Source of the DNA: Curvularia sp. ZM96 | Lineage: Eukaryota; Ascomycota; Dothideomycetes; Pleosporales; Pleosporaceae | Reading direction: 5' to 3' | Assembly (NCBI GenBank): GCA_022457065.1 | Contig: JAJGBQ010000001.1 | Span: 496,001 to 560,000 of the forward strand | Length of the DNA: 64,000 nt | Shown: positions 12,137 through 23,043 of the stretch, one piece after another | Position numbering within the stretch: the first letter of the stretch is position 1 | How the letters are laid out: each line of letters begins with the position of its first letter | Translations under genes and position numbers: made by a program | The notes under the pieces: model-generated | Told to the model about the DNA's origin: nothing | The model's database searches: none | Seen by the model: the letters and a program-made list of their open reading frames with translations, nothing else

Positions 12137-13322
12137 TGCGGTTATATTAGTTGAGATGGATGAGAGCGGGTCTGGCTTGGGATCAACTGTCGTGGATAGT
12201 GGCGGTTGATGGAGATGTGGTGTCCATTATGGTTGAAGTTGTGGTATATTGTGGTTTTGGGTGATTTTGGAAATGTATTGGCACTTATACGATGTGCTAG
12301 AGTAGTGATTGCCAGAATAATGCTCAGTGAAACGATGGCAAATTGTCAGTCATGGGGAAAGCGGAAAGTCAATCGCCACCAGGTTGTCTTTATAATTTCC
12401 AAACATTGACGGAGCTCTTGTACTCTCTTTCACCTTCTAAATGGTAAGATGTGCAGCTACAGAGCAGCGTATGGCTTCCTCGGACTTACGGAACATGTGC
12501 TGTAGTGACTTTGCTTTGAGGCTGTGGCATTTTAGCGCAAACGCGTTGGTGTCAAACGGGAGGGCACACATCATGAAGGCCTCAAATACCATTTGGAATC
12601 CAGAAAAGAGACTGCTCAGCCCCCTTCCGAATAGCAAATCAAAAGAGGCTGTTGTTGTGCACTTCCGGATGACTTGGTAAAGGTAAGTCTAACCAGCCGT
12701 AAGCTACCATCCCAAGATGCTGGATTTAGCGAACGGCAGTATGCGGCCGGCGCCGCGAACGATGCGATCCTATCTCTGTTTCAAATCTTCCTTTTGACCT
12801 GAAACTGCCAGTCCTGGTGGTCGTACCAGTGACGATGAATGTTTGCTCCGGGAAAATTATCCGGCATCGATAGCGTGATCGGGCTGCGGGCTGTGTTCCG
12901 ATGGGCTATAACCAGAGTAACAATTGTGACAGCAGGGTATGAGGAAAGTCGTCGTTTGCCAATGGTTGTCGAGACACCTTATGCCATATGGAAAGTGTGT
13001 CACGAGACGATATTGGAGCAGCACCTTTACAAACGCACCGATACTCTGACATCAGCTACTGAAATGGAAAGAATGAAGTCGTCTACGCTTGCTGAAGTGT
13101 CCTTGGCTTATACCACTTTGTATTGTCATAGAACCTTTTGACACACCTCACCATTTTCCCTAGTACAGTGCGCACCGGAAGCTATAGATAGCGATAAAAA
13201 CAAAACAAGCAATATCATGTCACCGACCCGCCCTACACATTTTACTAATCAGAGATCAATCTCAGCGTCAATTCTTAGCTATCCACTGTGCTTCTTGAAA
13301 AAGCCAGTAACCATCGCAGCCG
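12137..13322. other. Intergenic, about 1.2 kb, nothing supported
   Basis: Only short frames without motifs occur on either strand, and there are no repeats. Confidence 0.55.
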
Positions 13323-13862
13323 TTACCATTCCGGACTTTTTACTTCGATAAAGTCCCAGACAATCCCCTCAGCATTCCACTCTGTCATCTTGACCTGCTG
13401 CGTGATACCCTTATCCGTTTCTCTTTCGCATACACTTAGGGGCCGTAGGAATTCACCGTGGACTCCTAGCAGGATGCATCCCCCGTCTGGCCGCATCCGT
13501 GGACATATGTTTTCGCATACTCGGTGATGAGGGACGGAACAAGTAAGCCATAGATGATCACCCCAAGTAAGGTATAGCGCAGAGACTGGATCTTTGAATC
13601 CTAGCCAGCCTTTCTCTTCAACGCATCGCCACCTGAAGCTACCAAGTCCTCCTGGTTTGTCCAGTATGACTTGGCCGTCCAAAAAAGTGATGACCAGTCC
13701 ATTCGCGCGAGATCGAATGATGTATATTCCCCCTGGCCAAGGGATGGAGGATTGGCTGGCCTGTACATTCTTGGTGGTATTTTCAGAGGTTGCGGAAGGG
13801 GTGCATATATTCCAATCCTCGGAACCAACGATGGATGGCGCTACAGGTTTATCCTGCGACAT
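13323..13862 (-). CDS. Hypothetical protein, possible beta-trefoil-like fold
   Basis: This is 179 residues in one exon. I chose the ATG at 13862 (MSQDKPV...) over an in-frame ATG at 14000 because the extra 46 residues look like translated 5' UTR. After a polar N-terminus of about 45 residues, the body alternates short hydrophobic strands and turns: IYIIRSRANGLVITFLDGQ, then W-rich repeats with GSFRWRC and GWLGFKDP. That pattern suggests a ricin-like or fascin-like beta-trefoil seen in uncharacterised ascomycete proteins. There is no signal peptide. The fold is inference from the strand pattern and the function is unknown. Confidence 0.6.
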   Translation of the reverse strand: MSQDKPVAPSIVGSEDWNICTPSATSENTTKNVQASQSSIPWPGGIYIIRSRANGLVITFLDGQVILDKPGGLGSFRWRCVEEKGWLGFKDPVSALYLTWGDHLWLTCSVPHHRVCENICPRMRPDGGCILLGVHGEFLRPLSVCERETDKGITQQVKMTEWNAEGIVWDFIEVKSPEW

Positions 13863-15012
13863 GTTGTATTGAAAGCCGTAGATTAAGTTGTTTGTGGAGC
13901 GATGGATTTGAGGATGAGAGTGTTGGAACAAAGGTTGAAAGAGAACAGGGCCAGACGGGGTTATTGAGGCACGGCGGGCGGCTATGCTCAGTACTTCCAT
14001 TGGTGCTGCACATAGCTAACCAACCCCCAGGAAATCATCCAATCAGCGCATCTTCAGTGATCCACACTAGGCACCGATGATGATAATCGTGTTGTAAACC
14101 TTCTGTGCAAGCGATGCGCATATGTCGCATGTAACTGAGAGCATTTGCAATGTTACTATTGTTCCAATGACTTTAGCATCTCCACGATGTAGCGAATCGC
14201 TCTAGACGCTGCAAATCTTATAAGCGAGGTGGTACTTGGTGAGAAAATGACACCAGAATGACATGAAGAGTGTTGTTGTATACGCAGGATACGTTCTCCC
14301 TCCCCGAGCGAATTGTTAGCGTCTTTTCGGAGGCTCGGTGGCTAGCGACGACACTGGCAAGGTATGGGGTGCGAGCAGTGGCGCGTGCCTTCAGACGCTC
14401 AAGGGCTAATTATAGCAGTTGATTTGCCAGGAGAACGAAATCTAGAGAACATATGCGCATTACACTTGATTGTATTGCAAAACACTAAGGATAAGCCAAG
14501 GGTCTAAAGGAGAAAGCGTCACGGCACTCTTGGAGCGATATTGAAGAAGAAAATTTCATTTAGTCCGTGAAGAACAACTGATGACATGGCCATGCCGGGT
14601 ATTCATATCCTGAAAATGCTAAAAAGCCAAACGCCCATAAATATATGCAAAGGGTATCGTCCATATCCGAAGACTGAGAAGGAAAGAAAAGAAGAAGAAG
14701 AAGAAGAAGAAGAAGAAGAAGAAGAAGAAGAAGAAGAAGAAGAAGAAGAAGAAGAAGAAGAAGAAGAAGAAGAAGAAGAAGAAGAAAACCCCCCACGCTA
14801 TGCAAAAACCAAAGGTACATGTACAACCTATTCATCGGTCATAGATCATGATCATCACCATAGTCGTTGCTCGAGATCCTGCTCTTTGCTTGTTTGCACC
14901 AGTGGCCGGCCACAGGGGTCCATATTTGAAGGAAAGGAAAAGAAAGGAAAGGAATGCGCACCGCGCAAAAAGAGAGACAAGAAATAGATAATCAACAAGG
15001 GAAAGAAACGAT
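13863..15012. other. Intergenic with long GAA microsatellite
   Basis: Apart from the GAA tract there is no supported gene. The apparent poly-Glu and poly-Leu open frames here are artefacts of the microsatellite. Confidence 0.7.
14691..14786 (+). repeat. (GAA)32 microsatellite
   Basis: An uninterrupted run of 32 GAA units lies between the gene at 13323-13862 and the DUF7492 gene, about 230 bp past the latter's stop codon. The purine/pyrimidine strand asymmetry is complete over 96 bp, which is favourable for triplex formation, and the length should be polymorphic between isolates. Confidence 0.97.
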
Positions 15013-16278
15013 TCATGCGGAAAGAAGACCACGGAACTTGGCACCGTTCTTGTGACGGATGCTGCGGACCGGAGAGGGAGTGATTGCTGGCTGAGTAGCA
15101 ACAGGTGCGGTGACAGTGACCTTGACAGTGGTCGTGACGACGACAACACCACCATTGCCAGGTTGCGAAGGGGTGGGCGCGACACCAGGAGGGCCACTAA
15201 GGGTTGGAATCGCAAGTGCAGGTGAGGTTGGGATGGCGGTACCGGTGCTGTTGGAGAATGAAGGAGCGGTGGCAGTCGCAAAAGGAGCATCGTCACCGAA
15301 GCCGCCGCCGCTAGAGAGAAGAGACGTAACAGGACCCATTTCGCGCTTCAAAGGCAAGTCGCTGAAAAGAGCAGTTCGCGCCTTCCAGTCTTTGACGGCA
15401 GTGGATACAGCATCCTGTTGGCCCATAGCATATGCGGACATGTCAGCAACATCGAGAGCCTCCATGGCAACCTTGGGAGATGCGATGTCGACATCCATGC
15501 AAGTGCTGTAGTACTCGTCCTTGCCCTGCTTGAGACCCGGGGTCTTTCCAGGCAGAGAAGTCCATTGCCATACCCAGTACAGAGTGTAGGCCTTGTCAAG
15601 CTCCACATCATCTGGGAGCTTGACATCGGTTTCGCAGTACATGACTGAGTTGGCAGGGCCTTTCTCAGGCGTGTTCATCATATAGGCAGGATCGGCTGCC
15701 TTGCGCTCCTGGGCGACGGGCGTGTCGTTGTTCAAGTAGCAGCGGCCATCGTCGTAGTCGTTCATAGCCAGCAGAACGCCTCGCTTATCGCCGCCTTGTC
15801 CATCTTGAGTCCACTGAAGAACGTCAAAAAGCTTTTCGTGTGTCTTCGGGTCCTTGGTGCCGTATACGTAGACAGTTCCACCCTTTTCTGGCTTCTCGGG
15901 GTTGTTCTGAGGAAGCGTGACGTGACCATTCTCTTGGTACCGGATAGCAATAAAACCTCCAGGTGCAGCTTTGAGACGCGGGTATTTGTCGGAGGATTGC
16001 TTTTGCTTGCGTTGAGTTGGTGCACAGAGCAGCTGTTTGGCGTCGATGAAGATCTTGCCCTCAGTGTTGGACTCGGGCATCCTCCAGGTCATGGCGTTGT
16101 CTGTATCTTTGCCATCAGGGCTGGTTTGCCCGCGATCGACCATGCCTCTAGGATAGCCATAGGCGCCCACATAGTTGCCGTTGGCATCTATGTTGCGGAG
16201 CTGCTCTCCCCAGCTGTGAGAATGAGCGGTAGGGAAAGTGGCGAGTGCCGCCAGGACAAACGGCCATACAGCAGGCAT
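15013..16278 (-). CDS. Secreted DUF7492-type protein with putative mature N-terminal His
   Basis: This is 421 residues in one exon. A signal peptide (residues 1-20) ends in A-H-S, fitting the -3/-1 cleavage rule, so the mature protein would begin His21-Ser-Trp. A conserved globular part runs to about residue 285, with GYPRG, a Cys in LLCAP, a second His in ENGHVT (His119), DDGRCYLN, and a W-rich beta-strand YTLYWVWQWTS. After that comes a Ser/Thr/Pro-rich linker, probably O-glycosylated, and a short basic tail. The layout agrees with the fungal secreted DUF7492 family, whose function is undefined. A His at the mature N-terminus plus an internal His recalls the copper histidine brace of lytic polysaccharide monooxygenases; that is inference. 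It is not a GPI protein by its C-terminus. Confidence 0.8.
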   Translation of the reverse strand: MPAVWPFVLAALATFPTAHSHSWGEQLRNIDANGNYVGAYGYPRGMVDRGQTSPDGKDTDNAMTWRMPESNTEGKIFIDAKQLLCAPTQRKQKQSSDKYPRLKAAPGGFIAIRYQENGHVTLPQNNPEKPEKGGTVYVYGTKDPKTHEKLFDVLQWTQDGQGGDKRGVLLAMNDYDDGRCYLNNDTPVAQERKAADPAYMMNTPEKGPANSVMYCETDVKLPDDVELDKAYTLYWVWQWTSLPGKTPGLKQGKDEYYSTCMDVDIASPKVAMEALDVADMSAYAMGQQDAVSTAVKDWKARTALFSDLPLKREMGPVTSLLSSGGGFGDDAPFATATAPSFSNSTGTAIPTSPALAIPTLSGPPGVAPTPSQPGNGGVVVVTTTVKVTVTAPVATQPAITPSPVRSIRHKNGAKFRGLLSA

Positions 16279-19200
16279 TCTGACGGGCTTTGGTGGTTGG
16301 ATATGCGTGTAGTTGAAAAGGTGGTTGTCTTGTCCTGTAAGGGTCGGGGGTTGTTATGTGCAGTGGAAAATCTCGTAGAATGGGGAGAAGTCGAGATCTT
16401 AAAAAGGTGAAGTGGAATTCGACATGTGTGTTGTGACTGATGGCACAATGTCTATGGTCATATGACTCGAAGTTGGCTTCACTCGAATAGCAACAATGCT
16501 ATTGTTCAATAACAACGATGCTGTGAAGCCCGCACAGCGTGTCCCAGACAGGAATGAAATGAAAGAAGAAGAAAATAGACAAAAGAAGTGAAGTGAAGTG
16601 AAAACGCAACACAAGTGATGTGTGAGAGGACCGATGAGGTTGGTGCGGCCCGGCACCTTTATCACGGGCGGGTGATGTGGTCAGACATGGCTCAAGATCA
16701 CCGTCCTAGAAAGACAGAAGCGCCCAGAGCCAATGGAGACGGAGACAGATCAGGTATCGAAACGAGGCGCCACCGCACGCGATGCTGCACAGAATCTTTT
16801 GCGCCTGCAGCCCAAGATGTTTGGGTCTTGGTTGTGCGTTTCAACGCGGGCCTCCACTATAGCCGCCAGCCATGAAAGTGCCGGTCCCACAGCAGAATGG
16901 CGGCGTCGCGCGCATACCTGGCAGGGCCGGGCCCCATTCTGGTGCGAGAGCCGGTGTCTCTTGTTCTATAGTTCACGATATTAAGCGGCTACACTAGCCC
17001 TGCCTCAGACATGTATGAGGAGCAGTCAGGTTCTGAAGGCAACGCGAGCCGTTGATCTACAACACGAACAACGGCAACTAAGGCTTTTTCCAGATGCCGT
17101 GCCGATTTGCGGGTCTGTCCGGGGTGGAGATGTACATGGGAAATAATCAAGGGCGTGCGTGCCGCTCTCAGCGTCAGAGACCACGTTGGGGCCTGAATGC
17201 AGCGGCCAGCGCACGACGACGACGCGTAGCAGCCCGCGATGGAGCCGCACCGAGCTGGAGACGTAGTACACGCAAGTGTACCACAGCATGGCTTGCGCGA
17301 TCCGATGATAGGTGAGTATGCGCCGATTGCGCGGTCGTAGAACGTAGATGTTTTTTCTGCCAGCAACAGGTGGGTGGAGGTTCGGTCGCGAGGCTCCACT
17401 ACGTTTCAGACGCCCGAACACGCGGGCCTTGATTGGCTTTGGGGCCTACGCTACGCCTCACGCTAGCACGTGAGCACATCGGCCTGATTGGCCAGCAGCG
17501 CTCCAGCCCGCGATGCTTGTTTTTTCCCATCTATGCGACCACGTTAACGCCCACCCACTCTCTAAGTTTAACACGCGAGATTCCAGACCCTTGGTTGTAC
17601 CGAAAGACACCCGCCCACGGTGGCGCGCGTGGCATCGTCTAGGCACTCGCGGCCAAGCGCGGTGAAGAAATGAGCAATTCACCATGTCGCGCAACCTCAT
17701 CCACGCAAGCCAACATGTTATCGATAGCCAGTGTTTCATGCATAAGCAACGGCAGTCGAGGCCCCAGGAACACCCCCGGACCTGTCAGAACAGCCGGCAG
17801 ATTACAGGAACCCATTTCGAGGCTAACCACGTCGGACTACGTTGGTAGCACATCTTGTGTAGTCCCACCTCAAACTCAGAACGCCTGAGGACAGGCGTTT
17901 CAGCGCCCGATGAACCGGCACGCGAGCTTATTATCACCACTTAACTCAAATACCGGCTTCATACTGACCTGTTTCCCTGAAATCGCCGCTGGCTGCAAAC
18001 TTGCGCAACTAAATAAGCGCGGTTTCCTGATCCATAAACCGCCTGCGCTGTACTGCAACAACAACAACACTAGTCATTTAGTCAAAGAGTCGAGAACGGT
18101 GACCTGGTTCTTTTCTCCCTTTCACGCCACCAGCTGAGAAGCCAGGTACAAATCGCCCCTCGACTACATATGGTGTGTTAACATACTACTTGAAACGCCT
18201 CTCAGTCTACCAGCATCTACGGATGGTCTGTATGCACACTACACACCATCAAGATGGCATGCTAGTTGAAGTTCAGGGGTGTGCAGAAGTAGTCTGCATA
18301 AGCTTGGCGAGGTGGTCGTCCAGGTATCTGAGTCTCAACTGCGATTTCTGTGTGCCTTGTTCTGGATGCCTCAGGGGCTGCTACCATCTGCAACACCAAC
18401 ATCTGTCTTTGGCAGGTGTACTCCAGATTGCCTGCTCCCTCTTTTTTCGGTTCTTCGTCTATCCGGCAAAACCTCGTGTTGCCAAGTGGATTGATTCTTG
18501 ATCAGTGAGGCATTTTTATCACTTCCATGCGGGTGTGAATATTGTAACAAGACGGAAAACTACCATGACTGCGATGTAACGACCTGATCGGTGATAGCCA
18601 GTCGCCTTTTGCCGGCACTTTGATGCACTGACATGAGATTCAAAGGCAGCGATCCGTCGACGATGGGAAAGACTGCGCGAATGAAAGAGCTCGCACTGGG
18701 TATACATGGGCACCTGAAATGGTGATTCTCTCAGTAAAGATGCCATTGCTGTTGGTCGGGTTTGAAGTGTGTCAGGTCACAATATTCATTTGGAATGAAG
18801 CCTCTCAGCGTACTCTAACTATGACCTCGAAAGTTTGAGAAGGTGAAATTGGAAGAACTGTATTCCTGTCCAACTCTGACGGGATTTAGCGGGGAGCAAT
18901 TATCATAGATGATATGACTGCTGTCGTAGCCTATGTGCAGCTCAGGCCTTATGAAGAGGCCTAGGGAATAGCACCCGGTTGCTAGCAACCCTGTGCGCCA
19001 GTCCACGGTGAGACTGTAGTTCACGGCTTGAGTGTGATAATCGTTAAATTCTTTCCATGAACACATATGAAGCCTTTCTGGTATCATGCCCTCTCGGTGC
19101 ATTTAAACAGTATGGCAAAAACTAACTTTACGACAACAATGCAGCCCCTCACATACTAGTAAGGCACTCATTAGTACTCAAAGGCGAGATACAGGTGGGT

Positions 19201-19351
19201 ACCAAAAAGGATGAAGTGATTATAATTATTTGCACCATTTCTTTTCTTTTAAAACCATGTCATGATGTCTAATGCTTCTTACAATGATTTTGATTCTGAG
19301 TTGCGCTGCCTCGGCGGAATATTTTAATTCAACCATTCAAATGCACCGAGA

Positions 19352-19405
19352 GATGATGATGATGATGATGATGTTGTTGTTGTTGTCGTCGTCGTCGTCG
19401 TCGTC
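19352..19405 (+). repeat. Compound trinucleotide repeat (GAT)7(GTT)4(GTC)7
   Basis: Three adjoining perfect blocks, each one base different from the next, suggest a single ancestral triplet array in which point mutations were spread by slippage. No gene covers it. Confidence 0.95.
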
Positions 19406-19839
19406 GCTGTTTTGTGATCTAAACTGGTACCAGGTTCCTGGATCCAGATACGTACCAAGTCTCTTGATTTGAGATATAGAGCTGGCCCTGAGTTGGAATC
19501 GCCACTTTGACGCCAAATCTTTTTTTTTCTGGGCTATTGGTTTTAGGTGGGCAGAAGGCGGTGTGCCCTTTCTTGAGAGAACGTTGAAGACCTGATCGTC
19601 ATAGGCGAACCAAACGTAAAGAGTAGAAAGGAAAGAAGGCATCGCCAGCTTCCTGTACCTATGAGTTGCCTCCGTCGTGGCGTTATCGATAAGACAAGGC
19701 GGCCAGCTTTTCAGCTTCCTGGTGTACTGAAATACTAGTTAAAGAGAAATCGACCCTGCCACTATAAGGTAAGTAGCCATTCACCAACTCTGGCAAAATG
19801 CACTTTTTAGCTCTGAGAGACACGGAACATCAGTGATAT

Positions 19840-20140
19840 TGTAAGGGTGTGATGAGTGCGAGGCCACGATATCTACTAGAGTGGACGATATCTATGTAGT
19901 CACTACAGTGAGCACTTAGTAGAAAGGGAGATATATACTAGAAGCTATATTCTAGTATTTAACATAGGAGAGTTGTCATAAGTTAGTGTTGTCCGCTGTT
20001 AGTATCCTCCTCTACCACAGACAAGGCCTTATATACTATCTACTACTGAGCACGTGATACCATCAGGTGACATAAGTCACCTAACTACCTCTCCACCTTA
20101 TCGATACACTCTATGCACCAGCACAATATATCTATCACAA
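19840..20140. mobile_element. Candidate solo LTR, about 300 bp
   Basis: The element starts TGTAAGG and ends ATCACAA, and is flanked on both sides by GATAT (19835-19839 and 20141-20145), a plausible 5-bp target duplication. The interior is AT-rich with many short TA-rich words and no reading frame, as in LTRs. No internal element region is present, so this would be a solo LTR from recombination. The end is CAA rather than the canonical CA, which lowers confidence. It sits about 260 bp before the NLR start codon. Confidence 0.45.
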
Positions 20141-20400
20141 GATATTCATATTGTCATTGTGATTTTGACTGTACGCGGGGCGGCTTAGTTGAAGCGTATT
20201 TGTCCCGCTGTCCCGTGACACCTCAGAGTCAGCGCAGCTATTCAGCCTTGTTGCTCAGCCCGGCTGCTCAGCCTTGTTGCGACAAATCTCAGCTCAGGAG
20301 CTTGCCACTTCACTTCTTCAACTTCACTGCTTCAGCAACATCGATCTTCTTCTGGTAATTTTCTATAAGCACTGGTGTTTCCCGTTGGTATTGCCCGACA

Positions 20401-23043
20401 ATGGACCCGTTGAGCGTCACAGCCAGCATCATCGCAGTTCTTCAGCTCTCGGCCAAAGTTCTAGGTTACCTAAGTGATGTGAAAGACGCTTCGAAGGATC
20501 GTGCCAAATGTGCCATAGAAGCAGCAAACGCACACAGTCTTCTGACGAATTTGAGATTTCGTCTTGAGGACGGAAACGCTGACGCACCGTGGTATACCGC
20601 TGTCCGAGCCCTGGGAGTTGAGAATGGGCCACTCGACCAGTTCAAGCAAGCGCTTGAGGAACTGCAAAATGGAATGGTAGATAAAGGACGGCTACACCAG
20701 GCAGGTAAAGCGCTGGTATGGAAGTTCAAAAAGGAAGCAATCGCTAGCATATTAGCTCGAATTGAGCGTCTGAAAACACTCGTGGGCATCGCATTAGAGA
20801 TGGATCACTTGTAAGCCTCCGAAGTAGGTATATGGACTAACATCGTTGACAACTGGTAGCAAGCTATCACAGGCCATTAAAGAAGACATCAACCTCCTTC
20901 GAACACACGTATCCGCCACAAGGTCTGAAGTGGACAGGATCCGGCAAGACCAGGCCGATGAAAAGCATAAAAAGATGACAGAATGGATCTCACCTACCAA
21001 TTATCCCGCTCAGCAAACGGATATCATAGCTCGCAAACAAGAGGGGACAGGCCAAGGTTTTCTTAACGCCCCCAAATTTGCGAAGTGGATCAATGAGCCA
21101 AAGGGAACTCTCTTTTGCCCAGGAATTCCTGGTGCTGGCAAGACCATGGTGGCTGCGATCGCAATAGATCACCTCTTGAAGTCTAGGCAGAGCAGCTCAG
21201 TCGGGGTTGCGTACGTATACTGCAACTACAAAGCACAGGAAGAACAGAATGCATCTAGTATGCTGGCAGCCATTGTCAAGCAGCTAGTGCAGAGTCGCAC
21301 ATCAGCGGTCGAACCTGTAGCACGGCTATACGAGCAGCACAGCCAGAAAGGCACGAAACCATCACTTGACGAGATATTAGCAACTCTTCGGGAGGTGATA
21401 GCAGATTACTCCACTGTTTACGTCGTGATTGATGCTCTAGATGAGTGTAAAGATAGCGACGGCAGTCGCCGCCAGTTTCTAGCCAAACTCCAGGACTTAC
21501 AGACAGGACAAGATGTTCGCCTTATGGCTACATCCCGATTCATTCCAGAAATCGAGGAAGAATTCAAACAAGCTGAGAAGCTCGAAATCCGGGCCAGCGA
21601 CGAAGATGTGAGGCGATTCGTGGCTGGCCAGATGTACCGTCTGCCTAAATGCATTCAGCGTGACTCCGTGTTGCAGCAACTGGTGGAAGAGAGAATACCA
21701 GAGAGAGTAGATGGCATGTAAGTATCCTTCTCTGACTCTGCAATGCGTCCAACCTTACAAGTTTTAGGTTTCTACTTGCTCGCTTACACGTTGACTCTCT
21801 GCTAGACAAGACGACAGCGAAAAAAGTTAAGATAGCGCTAGACAACCTTTCAAAAGGTTTAGCGGCTCTTGATGATGCATACAAAGACGCCTTGCAGAGA
21901 ATTGAAAGCCAACTGGCTGGCCAGTGCGAATTAGCTAAGAAAGTTCTATCATGGATCACTTACGCCAAGAGGCCACTCACTTCAACCGAGTTGTGTTGTG
22001 CTTTAGCAGTAGAGCCTGAGGAAACGGAGCTCGATCCAGACAACATACCCGACCCCGAGGACCTTCTGTCTGTATGTGCTGGGCTTGTCATTGTCGACCA
22101 GGAAAGCGCTGTCGCTCGCCTTGTGCACTACACCACTCAAGAGTACTTCGAACGCTTTATGGACACGTGGAACCCGAGTGCTCTACTAGACATCACATCA
22201 ACATGCCTCACATACCTATCATTCGACACGTTCCAAACGGGTAGCTGCCAGTTTCCTCATGAATTGGAAAATAGGTTACACGAGAACAAGTTTCTAGACT
22301 ATGCGGCTAAGCATTGGGGAGAACATGCTATTATGGTACAGAATGAAGCGTATGCGCTCATCTCATCGTTTCTTCGCAACATCAACTTGGCTTCCTGCGC
22401 CATGCAGGCATTCATGGTTGAGGATGAAAGATACGAAGACTACGTTCGGCCTTATTTTGAATTCAGTACTGGATTACATCTTGCAGCACGGGTTGGTTTA
22501 TCAAGTGTGATCGAGAAGGAACTTGCAGATGAAGAACAAGAGTGGGGAGCTGTTTTGGAACAAGCAGATGGATGGGACAGAACTTTATTACACCTATCCG
22601 CGCGAAACGGGCATTATAAAACAACGGAGGTACTGCTTGAGAAAGGCGCTGATGTGAATAGAGAAACCCGACTCTGTGGCACCGCGCTTCAAGCAGCTGC
22701 AGGTCGTGGTCACGAATCGGTCGTACAACTACTGCTCGAAAAGGGAGCTGATATAAACGCAAGAAACGGATTCTGCGACAGCGCACTTGAGTCTGCTTCG
22801 GCTAGCGGTTACGAGACAATCGTAGAACTACTGCTCGAAAAAGGAGCTGATGCATATATAGGAGATGCACTCATAGAAGCTTCAGAAAATGGCCACGAGA
22901 CAATCGTAAAACTACTGCTCAAAAAGGGAGCTGATATAAACGCAAGAGACGAATACCGGGGCAGCGTACTTGAGGCTGCTTTGGCTAACGGTCACGAAGG
23001 TGTGGCCAAGATTCTACGTGATGCAGGCGCGTGTGAAGGTTAG
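20401..23043 (+). CDS. NLR-like STAND protein: helical N-domain, NACHT, ankyrin repeats
   Basis: Three exons, 20401-20810, 20860-21717 and 21768-23043, give 847 residues. Both introns are GTAAG...TAG and both joins keep the frame (phase 2). Residues 1-135 form the fungal STAND N-terminal helical domain (MDPLSVTASIIAVLQLSAK opening). A NACHT NTPase follows, with Walker A GIPGAGKT at 225-232 and Walker B VVIDALDE at 325-332. A winged-helix-like region with TYAKRPLT and LVHYTTQEYF follows to about 530. Residues 665-847 hold about six ankyrin repeats. Such proteins are cytosolic sensors; by family knowledge they act in non-self recognition and regulated cell death. The last ankyrin units are very similar at DNA level and one is shortened. 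No break is seen, so the gene looks functional. Confidence 0.9.
22666..23029 (+). repeat. Near-identical ankyrin-coding repeats within the NLR
   Basis: About 99-bp units encode ALxxAxxxGHExxVxLLLEKGADINARx. Runs such as CTACTGCTCGAAAAGGGAG recur with one or two changes at 22732, 22831 and 22912. One unit (22850-22877) lacks part of its loop. The similarity reflects recent duplication or gene conversion between units. Confidence 0.8.

Larger units (their letters stand above)
16279..20400. other. Gene-poor 4.1 kb with microsatellite and candidate solo LTR
   Basis: 16279-16600 is the DUF7492 promoter side. From 16.6 to 19.8 kb only short frames occur. One at 18815-19102 on the minus strand (95 codons) reads like protein in composition but has no recognised motif and no clear partners. 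Repeats inside this stretch are listed separately. 20141-20400 is the probable promoter and 5' UTR of the NLR gene. Confidence 0.55.

Noticed and set aside
14560..14987. Poly-Leu and poly-Glu proteins
   Set aside because: These are translations of the (GAA)32 microsatellite, with no other protein-like sequence.
17026..17421. 131- and 136-codon minus-strand frames
   Set aside because: They are Cys/Arg-rich by composition only, overlap each other in different frames, and have no start context or introns.
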